This document shows, piece after piece, positions 43,985 to 52,680 of a DNA stretch of 64,000 bases; the first letter of the stretch is position 1, and the number at the start of each line of letters is the position of its first letter. Source of the stretch: Seohaeicola_A nanhaiensis. GTDB lineage: Bacteria > Pseudomonadota > Alphaproteobacteria > Rhodobacterales > Rhodobacteraceae. Position numbers and translations under genes: made by a program. The DNA is taken from positions 434,001-498,000 of the forward strand of contig NZ_JBHSGI010000005.1 of assembly GCF_042654245.1 (NCBI RefSeq), written 5' to 3'. Under the pieces are notes generated by a model. It did not search any database. It was not told the DNA's origin and saw only the letters and a program-made list of their open reading frames with translations.

Positions 43985-45247
43985 ATGACCCGCACGCTCC
44001 TGGCAGCCTTCGCCACCACGGCGTTGACCGCCCTCCCCGCCTTCGCGGTGGAAAAATCGGCCGTCCTCGACACCTATGCCGATATCGCCGAGGCCGCCTA
44101 TGGCGACAGCCTGACCGCCGCGAAGACCCTTCGCGCGGCCGTGCAGGTGCTGGTCGAAACCCCCTCGCCCGAGGCGCTGGAGGCCGCGAAAGCTGCCTGG
44201 AAGGCCGCCCGCGTTCCCTACCAGCAGACCGAGGCCTTCCGCTTCGGCAACCCGATCGTCGACGACTGGGAAGGCCGCGTGAACGCCTGGCCACTGGACG
44301 AAGGCCTGATCGACTACGTCGACCTCTCCTATGGCGGCGCGACGGATGAAAACGAATACGCTGCGCTGAACGTGATCGCCAACCCGAAGTTCACCCTCTC
44401 GGGCACCGATGTGGATGCAACCGAGATCACCCCCGACCTGATCTCCGGCACCCTGCACGAGGCCGACGAGGTCGAGGCCAATGTCGCCAGCGGCTATCAC
44501 GCCATCGAATTCCTGCTCTGGGGCCAGGATCTGAACGGCACCGGCCCCGGTGCCGGCGCCCGCCCCTGGACCGACTACGCCAAGGGCGAAACCTGCACCA
44601 ACGCCAACTGCGACCGCCGCGGCGCCTATCTGATCGCGGCCTCCGACCTGCTGGTCACCGACCTGGAAGAGATGGCCGGCAACTGGGCCGACGACGGCGC
44701 CGCCCGCGCGGCCGTGCTGGCCGACCAGAACGCCGGCCTCAACGCCATGCTCACCGGCATGGGCTCGCTCTCCTACGGCGAACTGGCGGGCGAACGGATG
44801 AAGCTCGGCGTGCTGCTGAACGACCCCGAGGAAGAGCACGACTGCTTCTCGGACAACACCTACAACAGCCATTACTACGACGGCATGGGCATCCGGAACG
44901 TCTATCTGGGCCAGTATGTCCGCATCGATGGCACCCTGGTCAGCGGCCCCTCGCTCTCCGACCTGGTGGCCGAGGCCGATCCGGCGGTCGATGCCGGGCT
45001 CAAGACCTCGCTCAACGACACGATGATGAAACTCGGACGGATCAAGACCGCCGCCGAGGCGGGCTTTGCCTATGACCAGATGCTGGCGCGCGGAAATGCT
45101 GCGGGCGAGGCTCTGGTGCTCGGCGCGGTCGACGCACTGGTCGCCCAGACCCGCGACATCGAACGCGCGGTGACCACGCTGGGCCTCGACCAGATCGCCT
45201 TTGAAGGCTCCGACAGCCTGGATAACCCCAACGGCGTCTTCAAATAG
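43985..45247 (+). CDS. Imelysin family periplasmic protein (IrpA-like)
   Basis: The 420-residue protein has a signal peptide (MTRTLLAAFATTALTALPAFA). Its imelysin helical-bundle domain has the defining GxHxxE motif G170-Y-H172-AI-E175 (GYHAIEFLLWGQD). Other conserved blocks include WKAARVPYQQTEAFRFGN and FSDNTYNSHYYDGMGIRNVYLG. Imelysins (IrpA, IcmP, EfeO-like) are iron-regulated and thought to act in iron acquisition; the proteolytic function once proposed is doubtful. It is followed by bfd-bfr. Confidence 0.92.
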   Translation: MTRTLLAAFATTALTALPAFAVEKSAVLDTYADIAEAAYGDSLTAAKTLRAAVQVLVETPSPEALEAAKAAWKAARVPYQQTEAFRFGNPIVDDWEGRVNAWPLDEGLIDYVDLSYGGATDENEYAALNVIANPKFTLSGTDVDATEITPDLISGTLHEADEVEANVASGYHAIEFLLWGQDLNGTGPGAGARPWTDYAKGETCTNANCDRRGAYLIAASDLLVTDLEEMAGNWADDGAARAAVLADQNAGLNAMLTGMGSLSYGELAGERMKLGVLLNDPEEEHDCFSDNTYNSHYYDGMGIRNVYLGQYVRIDGTLVSGPSLSDLVAEADPAVDAGLKTSLNDTMMKLGRIKTAAEAGFAYDQMLARGNAAGEALVLGAVDALVAQTRDIERAVTTLGLDQIAFEGSDSLDNPNGVFK

Positions 45248-45302
45248 GTCAGACCGCCGGGGCGGCCCCGCCCGCCCCGGCCCCCTTTTGCGAGGCACCG
45301 CG

Positions 45303-45581
45303 ATGATCGTCTGTCACTGCAACACCATATCCGACCACGAGATTCGCGCCGCCGTGGACTGGATGCGCGCCGCCGACCCTGCTACGCTGATCACGCCCGG
45401 CAAGGTCTATCGCGCGCTGGGCAAACGACCGGACTGCGGCGGGTGCCTGCCGCTGTTCCTGGACACGATGCGGGGCTGCGACAGCCTTGGCGTACCCATG
45501 CAATTGCGCGGCCTGCGCCGCGCCGCCACACAGGGAAAGAACCATGAAGGGCGACACGAAAGTCATCGAATATCTCAATAG
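45303..45581 (+). CDS. bfd: Bacterioferritin-associated ferredoxin, Bfd-like [2Fe-2S] protein
   Basis: The 92-residue protein has the BFD domain: cysteines C-H-C at positions 4 and 6 (MIVCHCNTISDHEIRAAV) and CGGC near residue 40. These ligate a 2Fe-2S cluster that delivers electrons to release Fe(II) from bacterioferritin. The C-terminal 35 residues extend past the usual domain and overlap bfr by 38 bp. The overlap and gene order indicate a bfd-bfr unit. Confidence 0.88.
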   Translation: MIVCHCNTISDHEIRAAVDWMRAADPATLITPGKVYRALGKRPDCGGCLPLFLDTMRGCDSLGVPMQLRGLRRAATQGKNHEGRHESHRISQ

Positions 45582-46029
45582 CGCCCTGCGCAGCGAGTTG
45601 ACGGCGGTCAACCAGTACTGGCTGCACTACCGTCTGCAAGAAGACTGGGGCTATGGCCTGATCGCCGCGAAATCCCGGGCGGAAAGCATCGAAGAGATGC
45701 ACCACGCCGACAAGCTGATCTCGCGGATCATCTTCCTGGAAGGCCACCCCAACCTGCAAAAGCTCGACGCCCTGCGCATCGGCCAGACCCTGCGCGAGAC
45801 CCTGGAATGCGACCTGGCAGGCGAACACGATGCCCGCAATCTCTATATCGAGGCCCGCAAGCACTGCGACTCGGTCGGCGATTTCGTCTCGAAGAACCTC
45901 TTCGAAGAGCTGATCTCGGACGAGGAAGGTCATATCGACTTTCTCGAAACCCAGCTGGCCCTGTTCGACAGCCTGGGCGAGGCCCGCTATGGCCAGTTGA
46001 ACGCCAAACCCGCAAACGAGGCCGAGTAA
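45544..46029 (+). CDS. bfr: Bacterioferritin
   Basis: The 161-residue four-helix protein has MKGDTKVIEYLNSALRSELTAVNQYWLHYRL at the N-terminus and EEMHHADKLISRIIFLEGHPN, with ferroxidase residues Glu/His (E18, E51, H54 type). The C-terminal helix is ELISDEEGHIDFLETQL. It stores iron in the cytoplasm with b-type heme at the subunit dimer. ATG 45544 has a GGGAAAG upstream and overlaps the bfd frame. Confidence 0.95.
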   Translation: MKGDTKVIEYLNSALRSELTAVNQYWLHYRLQEDWGYGLIAAKSRAESIEEMHHADKLISRIIFLEGHPNLQKLDALRIGQTLRETLECDLAGEHDARNLYIEARKHCDSVGDFVSKNLFEELISDEEGHIDFLETQLALFDSLGEARYGQLNAKPANEAE

Positions 46030-46031
46030 CC

Positions 46032-47588
46032 ACGTATCTGCACCTGATCCTGCGCGCCGCGCTGGCCGGACTGGTTCCGGCCAGCCTGGCCATGACCGCC
46101 GCCGGCGCCGAGCTGGCACAGCCGCACCTCGCGCCCCAGCCGCGCACCCCGGCCGAGGCCGCCCGCATCGCGCGCGTCACCGCGCCCGCCACCGATTTCA
46201 CCCGCCCCGAACCCTTCGAGGACAATCCCGGCGGCGCCGCCACCGTGCCCCTGCGCACCAATGCCGACGCCTTCTCCCAGCCCTCCGCCAACATGAGCTT
46301 CGAGCGGGAACTCGATTTCCGCCTCGGCAACGGGCTGTTCAAGAAGCTCTGGGTCTCCTCCCCCTCCTCCACGCTGGCCTCTGACGGTCTCGGCCCGCTC
46401 TACAACGCCCGCTCCTGCCAGCGCTGCCACCTGAAGGACGGGCGCGGCCACCCGCCCGAAGGCCCCGACGACGGCGCGATCTCGCTCCTGCTGCGCGTCT
46501 CGGTCCCCGCCCCGGCCGACGCGCCGATGACCGAGATCGAAATCTACCTCGCCCGCCTCGGCGACACCCCCGACCGCACCCGCCCCGATCCGGTCTATGG
46601 CGCACAGATCCAGGATCTCGCCATCGCCGGCCACGCCGCCGAGGCGCGCGTCCGCGTGTCCTACAGCGAAACCACCGTCACGCTGAACGGCGGCGAAACC
46701 GTCACCCTGCAAAAACCGCTCTACAGCCTCGACCGCCTCGGCTACGGCCCCCTGGCCGCCGACGCCATGCTCTCCCCCCGCATCGCGCCGCAGATGATCG
46801 GCCTAGGTCTGATCGAGGCGATCCCCGCCGCCGACATCCTCGCCCTCGCCGATCCCGACGATCGCGACGGCGACGGCATCTCGGGCCGCGCCCAGATCGT
46901 CTGGTCCGACGACCAGAACCGCCCCATGCTCGGCCGCTTCGGCCACAAGGCCGGCATGGCGACGATCCGCGACCAGTCCGCCGCCGCCTTCTCCAGCGAT
47001 ATCGGCATCTCGACGCCCCTGCACCCCGCCCCCTCGGGCGACTGCACCCCCGCGCAGGGCGCCTGCCGCACCGCCCCCAACGGCGCCGGCGACGCGCGCG
47101 GCACCGAAATCGACGCCGCGGCCTTCGACCTCGTGACCTTCTACAGCCGCAACCTCGCCGTCCCGGCCCGCCGCGACAGCGCGGAACCGCAAGTGCTGCG
47201 CGGCAAACAGGCCTTCTACGCATCCGGCTGCGCCGCCTGCCACCAGCCGAAATTCGTCACCGACCGCCTGCCCGACCAGCCCGAGCAAAGCTTCCAGCTC
47301 ATCTGGCCGTACTCCGACTTCCTGCTGCACGACATGGGCGAGGGCCTCGCCGACAACCGCCCCGAAGGCCGCGCCACGGGACGGGAATGGCGCACCGCGC
47401 CGCTCTGGGGGATCGGCCTGACATTCCAGGTAAACGGGCATACAAGGTTCCTGCATGACGGGCGCGCGCGCTCGCTTCTCGAGGCCATCCTCTGGCACGG
47501 CGGCGAATCCGCCCCCGCCCGCCAACGGGTGATCGACATGCCCCAGGACACGCGCGCCGCCCTGATCCGATTTCTGGAGTCCCTCTGA
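46032..47588 (+). CDS. Di-heme oxidoreductase (DHOR, DUF1111) family periplasmic protein; start unresolved
   Basis: The secreted diheme protein has heme-c motifs CQRCH (46416-46430) and CAACH (47229-47243), the layout of the DHOR/'thiol oxidoreductase' family next to imelysins. It probably acts in periplasmic redox handling of iron. The signal-peptide-like stretch LHLILRAALAGLVPASLAMTAAGA needs a start near 46032, but only ACG/CTG codons exist there (ACG 46032 shown, right after bfr). The first ATG in frame, 46092, falls inside that signal. Length is about 518 residues. Confidence 0.86.
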   Translation, partial: TYLHLILRAALAGLVPASLAMTAAGAELAQPHLAPQPRTPAEAARIARVTAPATDFTRPEPFEDNPGGAATVPLRTNADAFSQPSANMSFERELDFRLGNGLFKKLWVSSPSSTLASDGLGPLYNARSCQRCHLKDGRGHPPEGPDDGAISLLLRVSVPAPADAPMTEIEIYLARLGDTPDRTRPDPVYGAQIQDLAIAGHAAEARVRVSYSETTVTLNGGETVTLQKPLYSLDRLGYGPLAADAMLSPRIAPQMIGLGLIEAIPAADILALADPDDRDGDGISGRAQIVWSDDQNRPMLGRFGHKAGMATIRDQSAAAFSSDIGISTPLHPAPSGDCTPAQGACRTAPNGAGDARGTEIDAAAFDLVTFYSRNLAVPARRDSAEPQVLRGKQAFYASGCAACHQPKFVTDRLPDQPEQSFQLIWPYSDFLLHDMGEGLADNRPEGRATGREWRTAPLWGIGLTFQVNGHTRFLHDGRARSLLEAILWHGGESAPARQRVIDMPQDTRAALIRFLESL

Positions 47589-48577
47589 TGCGCCTGACGC
47601 TTGCCGCCCTCTTCCTCTCCCTCGCCACCCCCGCGCTGGCCGATACCGAGACGGTCATCCGACTGCACATCCTGCCCGCCGAGGCCGGTTTCGCCGCCAA
47701 GACGCAGCTACTTGCCGATTCCGCGCAGGCCGATTGCACCCCCGCCGCCCTGCGCCCCGCCTATCAGGACGCCTTCGATGCCTGGATGGGCGTCAGCCAC
47801 CTGCGTCTCGGCCCGGTCGAAGAGGCGGGGCGCTATCAGGCCATCGCCTTCTGGCCCGATGCCCGCGGCCTGACCGAAAAGACCCTCCGCCGCCTGATCG
47901 CCGCGTCTGACCCGGTGGTGAACACCCCCGGCGCCTACAGCGAAGTCTCGGTCGCCGCACGCGGCCTCTTCGCGCTCGACCTGATGCTCTACGACGACGA
48001 TTTCGCCAGTTACGCCAAGGACAGCTATTCCTGCGCCCTGGTCCAGGCCATCGCCGCCGACCTCGCCGGCATGGCCGCCGCCATCAACGACGCGTGGAAG
48101 GACAGCTTCACCAACACGCTCCTGACCGCGGGAGAGCCCGGCAACACCACCTACCTCGCCCCGCGCGAGGTGACGCAGGCGCTCTTCACCCAGCTCACCA
48201 CCGCGCTCGAATTCAACGCCGACCAGCGGCTCGGCCAGCCGATGGGCACCTTCGACCGCCCCCGCCCGAAACGCGCCGAGGCCCGCCGCTCCGACCGCCC
48301 CCTGCGCGACGTCCAACTCGCGCTCGTCGCGCTGCGCCAGATGGCCGCGCTGCTGACAGACCCGCGCCCGGCGGAAACGCTCAAGGCCTTCGACCACGCG
48401 CTCGACGTGGCCGCCAAACTCGACGATCCGGTCTTCGCCGGCGTCGAGACCCCGCAGGGCCGGCTCAAGGTCGAGGTGTTGCAACAGGCGATCCGCGCGG
48501 CCCGCACCGCCGCCATCGAGGAAATCGGCCCCCGCCTCGGCGTCTCGGCCGGGTTCAACTCAGCAGACGGAGACTGA
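47588..48577 (+). CDS. Imelysin family protein, motif-degenerate paralog
   Basis: The 329-residue periplasmic protein has a signal peptide (MRLTLAALFLSLATPALA) and an imelysin-like body (AYQDAFDAWMGVSHLRLGPVEEAGRY). At the place of the GxHxxE motif it reads G126-L-F128-AL-D131, so the metal-binding His and Glu are replaced. It may serve as a structural partner of the canonical imelysin at 43985. It begins one base before the DHOR stop ends and is followed by the DUF1513 gene after 1 bp. Confidence 0.88.
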   Translation: MRLTLAALFLSLATPALADTETVIRLHILPAEAGFAAKTQLLADSAQADCTPAALRPAYQDAFDAWMGVSHLRLGPVEEAGRYQAIAFWPDARGLTEKTLRRLIAASDPVVNTPGAYSEVSVAARGLFALDLMLYDDDFASYAKDSYSCALVQAIAADLAGMAAAINDAWKDSFTNTLLTAGEPGNTTYLAPREVTQALFTQLTTALEFNADQRLGQPMGTFDRPRPKRAEARRSDRPLRDVQLALVALRQMAALLTDPRPAETLKAFDHALDVAAKLDDPVFAGVETPQGRLKVEVLQQAIRAARTAAIEEIGPRLGVSAGFNSADGD

Positions 48578-48578
48578 C

Positions 48579-49649
48579 ATGACCTCGCGCCGCGGCTTTC
48601 TCGCCGGACTCTTCGCCGCCTCCTCCTGGCCCGCGCTCAGCTGGGCGGATGCCGGCAACCCCGCCTTCCTCGCCGCCGCGAAAGAGCCCGACGGCGCCTA
48701 TGCGCTCTTCGGCCTCTCGGCCGAAGGCGCTGACCTCTTCCGCATCCCTCTGCCCGCGCGCGGCCACGCCGCCACCGCCCATCCCACCGCGCCCGAGGCC
48801 GTGGCCTTCGCCCGCCGCCCCGGCACCTTCGCGCTGGTCATCGACTGCGTCTCGGGCGCCCTTATCCAGCGGCTCGAGGCGCCGCAGGGCCGCCATTTCT
48901 ACGGCCACGGCGCCTTTCTCCAGGACGGCGACCTGCTCTGCACCTCCGAGAACGAGATCGAGACCGGCGAGGGCCGCATCGGCCTCTGGTCCCGCTCCAA
49001 GGGCTACGCCCGCATCGGCGAGCTCGCCTCGGGCGGCATCGGCCCGCATGACATCAAGGCCCTGCCCAGCGACGCACTGGTGATCGCCAACGGCGGCATC
49101 CGCACCCATCCCGACCACGGCCGCGACAAGCTCAACATTCCCACCATGCGGCCCAACCTCACTTATCTCGACGCCGCGGGGCAGATCGCCGAACAGATCG
49201 AACTCGACCCCGCCCTGCACCAGAACTCGCTGCGCCACCTCGCGCTCGGCCCCGACGGGCTGGTCGCCTTTGCCCTGCAATGGGAAGGCGACACCACCGA
49301 GGTGCCGCCCCTGCTCGGCCTGCACCGGCGCGGCGAACCCGCGCGGCTGCTCTCGGCCGACCTCTCCGAACAGATCGCGATGAAGGGCTACGCCGGCAGC
49401 ATCGCCGTCGACCATGCCAACGAATGCGTCGCCATCACCTCGCCCAAAGGCGGGCGCGTCCACCTCTTCGGCTTTGACGGCACCTTCCGCGACAGCATCC
49501 GCCGCGCCGATGTCTGCGGCATCGGGGCCGGCGCCGAAGGCTTTGTTGCCACCGACGGGCTGGGCGGCATCCTTGCACTTTCGGGCGGGGCGGTGCATCC
49601 CCTCGCCGCACGTCCCCGCGCCTGGGACAACCACCTTATCGCGATCTGA
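48579..49649 (+). CDS. DUF1513 beta-propeller-like protein with Tat signal
   Basis: The 356-residue protein has a twin-arginine leader (SRRGFLAGLFAASSWPALSWA). Repeating blocks (EPDGAYALFGLSAEG, HPTAPEAVAFARRPGTFALVIDC, FYGHGAFLQDGDLLCTSEN) resemble a propeller. DUF1513 members sit in imelysin clusters; the function is unknown. Export by Tat suggests a cofactor or folded state. It is followed 16 bp later by the multicopper oxidase. Confidence 0.86.
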   Translation: MTSRRGFLAGLFAASSWPALSWADAGNPAFLAAAKEPDGAYALFGLSAEGADLFRIPLPARGHAATAHPTAPEAVAFARRPGTFALVIDCVSGALIQRLEAPQGRHFYGHGAFLQDGDLLCTSENEIETGEGRIGLWSRSKGYARIGELASGGIGPHDIKALPSDALVIANGGIRTHPDHGRDKLNIPTMRPNLTYLDAAGQIAEQIELDPALHQNSLRHLALGPDGLVAFALQWEGDTTEVPPLLGLHRRGEPARLLSADLSEQIAMKGYAGSIAVDHANECVAITSPKGGRVHLFGFDGTFRDSIRRADVCGIGAGAEGFVATDGLGGILALSGGAVHPLAARPRAWDNHLIAI

Positions 49650-49665
49650 CGACCCGGAGCGTTCC

Positions 49666-51048
49666 ATGACCCTGACCCGCCGACAGTCCCTGGGCCTGCT
49701 GGGCGCCGCCGCCCTGACACCCGGCTTTGCCGCGCTGGCCAGCACGGAAACCCGAATCTCGCTCCGCATCCAGTCCGCCAGCGCCGAGCTGCTCAAGGGC
49801 GTCATGACCCAGGGCATGGTCTCAACCCGCCCCGACGGCCCGCCCCCGGTGATCCGGATGAAACAGGGCCGCCCCTTCACCGCAAAGGTCGAAAACGCCA
49901 CGCCCGATTTCACGACGATGCACTGGCACGGGCTCCGCCTGCCCAACAAGATGGACGGCGTGCCCTACCTGACCCAGTTCCCCATCGGCCAGGGCGAAAC
50001 CTTCGACTATGAATTTACCCCGCAGGACGCGGGCACCTACTGGTATCACCCCCACTGCATGACGATGGAACAGATGGCCCTCGGCCTGACCGGCATCATC
50101 GTGGTGGAAGAGGCCGAAGCCCCCGGCTTCGACGCCGATATCGCGCTCAACCTGCGCGACTTCCGGCTCGGCAGCGACGGCCAGTTTATCGACCTCTGGA
50201 CCGCGCGCGGCGCCGCCCGCGCCGGCACCTTCGGCACCGTGATGACCGCCAACTGGGCGGTCGAGCCGGTGGAAGAGGCCCCCGCCGGCGGCCTCGTCCG
50301 CCTGCGCATCGCCGCCACCGACACCGCCCGCATCTACAAGCTGTTCCTGCCCGGCGCCACCGGCCAGATCATCGCGCTCGACGGCCACCCGCTGATCGCG
50401 CCCCTGCCGCTGCCGCAGTCCGAGGACACCGCCCTCCTCCTTGCCCCCGGCCAGCGCGCCGACCTCGCCATCGCCATGCCGGTGACCGAGGGCGAGACCA
50501 TCGACCTCATGACCCACGCCCCCGGCGCGCCCCGCCGCCTCGCCCGCCTGCGCGCCACCGGCGGCACCCTCAAGCGCGAGCTGTCCGAGCTGAAGCCCCT
50601 GACCGCCAACGCCATCCCCGAACCCGACCTCGCCAAGGCCCGGATCGAAGAACTGGTCTTCGGCTGGTCGCCCGAAGGCGATCTGCCCAACGACGGCCTC
50701 TGCGGCACCCTCGGCTATACCTTCTGGTCGATCAACCGCACCCCCTGGCCGGGCGACGCCGCCGGCTCCGGCCCGCTGGTCACGCTCAAGCACGGCGAGT
50801 CGGTGATCCTGCGCCTGCGCAACGAAAGCCCGAACGACCACCCGATCCACCTGCACGGCCTCGCCTTCCGCGTGATCGCCTCGAACCGGCGCGAGGTCTC
50901 GCCGCACTGGACCGACACCGCCCTGCTGCTGGAAAAGGAAGTGCTCGACATCGCCTTCGTCGCCGACAATCCGGGCGACTGGGCCTTCCACTGCCACGTG
51001 ATCGAGCATCAGAAGACCGGGCTGGCGGGCTATATCCGCATCGCCTGA
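49666..51048 (+). CDS. Multicopper oxidase with Tat signal
   Basis: The 460-residue protein has a Tat leader (LTRRQSLGLLGAAALTPGFA). All four copper motifs are visible: H86-W-H88-G, H128-P-H130, H392-PI-H395-L-H397 and H442-C443-H444-VIE-H448-QKTG-L453. The axial residue is Leu, which favours a high-potential type 1 copper. Ferroxidase, cuprous oxidase or laccase activity are options. Its place at the end of the imelysin-bacterioferritin block suggests ferroxidase. A terminator follows. Confidence 0.9.
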   Translation: MTLTRRQSLGLLGAAALTPGFAALASTETRISLRIQSASAELLKGVMTQGMVSTRPDGPPPVIRMKQGRPFTAKVENATPDFTTMHWHGLRLPNKMDGVPYLTQFPIGQGETFDYEFTPQDAGTYWYHPHCMTMEQMALGLTGIIVVEEAEAPGFDADIALNLRDFRLGSDGQFIDLWTARGAARAGTFGTVMTANWAVEPVEEAPAGGLVRLRIAATDTARIYKLFLPGATGQIIALDGHPLIAPLPLPQSEDTALLLAPGQRADLAIAMPVTEGETIDLMTHAPGAPRRLARLRATGGTLKRELSELKPLTANAIPEPDLAKARIEELVFGWSPEGDLPNDGLCGTLGYTFWSINRTPWPGDAAGSGPLVTLKHGESVILRLRNESPNDHPIHLHGLAFRVIASNRREVSPHWTDTALLLEKEVLDIAFVADNPGDWAFHCHVIEHQKTGLAGYIRIA

Positions 51049-51057
51049 GGCAACAAA

Positions 51058-51079
51058 AAGGGGCCCCGCAGGGCCCCTT
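51058..51079. terminator. Terminator between the multicopper oxidase and tupA genes
   Basis: A perfect 9-bp stem AAGGGGCCC/GGGCCCCTT has a CGCA loop. The minus strand continues with TTTGTTG after the stem, so it is a good terminator for tupBCA. The plus-strand tail (CGCACG) is poor, but the stem itself may still stop the MCO transcript. Confidence 0.8.
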
Positions 51080-51098
51080 CGCACGTCTCGGCCAAAGC

Positions 51099-51923
51099 TC
51101 ACTTCGCGTTCGGAAAGAACAGCTCCTGGCCGTCCAGCTTGAACCCCGCGATGGCCGCCTGCCCCTCGGGTCCGATCAGCCAGTCGATGAACGTCTGCCC
51201 CGCCTCGGCCTTGACCGAAGGATGCTTCTGGGGATTGACCAGGATCACCCCATACTGGTTGAACAGCCGCTCGTCGCCCTCGACCGCGATCTCCATCCCG
51301 TCCTTGTTGCCGAAGGAAATCCAGGTGCCCCGGTCGGTCAGCGCATAGGCGCCCATGCCCTGCGCGGCGTTCAGCGTCGCGCCCATGCCGCTGCCGGTCT
51401 CGCGATACCACCCGCCCGAGGCCGCCTTGACATCGACCCCCGCCTCTTTCCAGAACTTCAGCTCGGCCTTGTGCGTGCCGCTGTCATCCCCGCGCGAGGC
51501 AAAGGGCGCCCCGGCCGCCGCAATCGCCTGAAACGCCGCAACCACATCGGTGCCGCCCTTCACCCCGGCCGGATCCGCCGTCGGCCCCACCACGACGAAA
51601 TCGTTGTACATCACGTCGAAGCGCTGCACGCCCCAGCCATCGGCGACGAATTTCTCCTCCGCCGGCTTGGCATGGACCAGCAGCACGTCGCCGTCGCCGT
51701 TCTCGGCGTTCTTGATCGCCTGCCCCGTGCCCACCGCGACCACCCGCACCTCGATGCCGGTCTTCTCGGTGAATTGCGGCAGGATCGCGTCCAGCAGGCC
51801 CGAATTGGCGGTCGAGGTCGTGGATTGCACCACGATGAACTCATCCGCCGCCTGCGCGGCGCCGCTCAGGGCAAGGGCGAGGGTCGCGCCCGCAAGGGTG
51901 GCCCGGAAGGCTGTGCCGATCAT
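51099..51923 (-). CDS. tupA: Tungstate ABC transporter substrate-binding protein
   Basis: The 274-residue periplasmic protein has a signal peptide (ATLAGATLALALSGAAQA). The tungstate-binding motif STTSTANSGLL is near residue 35, followed by FDVMYNDFVVVGPTADPAGV and SRGDDSGTHKAELKFW, all typical of TupA. It binds tungstate with high selectivity over molybdate. It is the last gene of the cluster, 25 bp after tupC. Confidence 0.92.
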   Translation of the reverse strand: MIGTAFRATLAGATLALALSGAAQAADEFIVVQSTTSTANSGLLDAILPQFTEKTGIEVRVVAVGTGQAIKNAENGDGDVLLVHAKPAEEKFVADGWGVQRFDVMYNDFVVVGPTADPAGVKGGTDVVAAFQAIAAAGAPFASRGDDSGTHKAELKFWKEAGVDVKAASGGWYRETGSGMGATLNAAQGMGAYALTDRGTWISFGNKDGMEIAVEGDERLFNQYGVILVNPQKHPSVKAEAGQTFIDWLIGPEGQAAIAGFKLDGQELFFPNAK

Positions 51924-51948
51924 GTCTTTCTCCTAAATTCCAGTCGTT

Positions 51949-52680
51949 TCAGATCACCAGCGCCCCGGCCAGATACCGCCGCGCCGCCGCCGATTCGGGG
52001 TCGGTGAAAAAGCGCTCCGCCGGCCCGTGTTCGGCCACCCCCCCGCCCTGCATCAGCACGATATCCGCGCCCATCCGGCGGGCCTGTCCGATGTCATGCG
52101 TCACCATCACGATCTGAGTCCCCTGCCGCGCCGCCGCCAGGATCAGCGCCTCGATCGCCAGCGTCGCCGCGGGGTCGAGCGCGCTGGTGGGCTCGTCCAG
52201 GAACAGGATCTCGGGCTCGGTCGCCAGCGCCCGCAGGATCGCCAGCCGCTGCGCCTCTCCGCCCGACAGGCTCGCCGCCGACTGCCGCGCCTTCGCGGCC
52301 AGCCCGCCCTCGGCGAGCAGTTCGGCCGCCCGATCGCGGCGCGCGCGCCAGCCCAGGCCGCGCCGGCGCAGCACATAGGTCAGGTTCGCCAGCACCGACC
52401 GGCGCAGCAGCACCGGCTTCTGGAACACCATCGCCTGCCGCGCGCGATGCCCCGCCGACAGCGGCGCGCCATCCAGCAGCACCCGCCCCGCATCCGGCAC
52501 GATCAGCCCGTGCAGGCAGCGTAGCAGCAGGCTTTTCCCCGCCCCGTTCGGCCCCAGAATCAGTGTCGGCCCCGGCCCGTCCAGATCCAGCCGCGCGACA
52601 TCCAGCAGCACCGCGCCATCTCGGCTGATCTGCAGGTCCCGCGCCTCGATCCGCGCATGGCAACGGGCGAAATCACGCAT
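51949..52680 (-). CDS. tupC: Tungstate ABC transporter ATP-binding protein
   Basis: The 243-residue ABC ATPase has Walker A LILGPNGAGKSLLLR, signature LSGGEAQRLAILRAL, Walker B ILFLDEPTSALDP and the switch His (VMVTHD). It starts 8 bp inside the end of the permease gene, giving translational coupling. Its assignment to tungstate rests on the neighbouring tupA and tupB. Confidence 0.9.
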   Translation of the reverse strand: MRDFARCHARIEARDLQISRDGAVLLDVARLDLDGPGPTLILGPNGAGKSLLLRCLHGLIVPDAGRVLLDGAPLSAGHRARQAMVFQKPVLLRRSVLANLTYVLRRRGLGWRARRDRAAELLAEGGLAAKARQSAASLSGGEAQRLAILRALATEPEILFLDEPTSALDPAATLAIEALILAAARQGTQIVMVTHDIGQARRMGADIVLMQGGGVAEHGPAERFFTDPESAAARRYLAGALVI

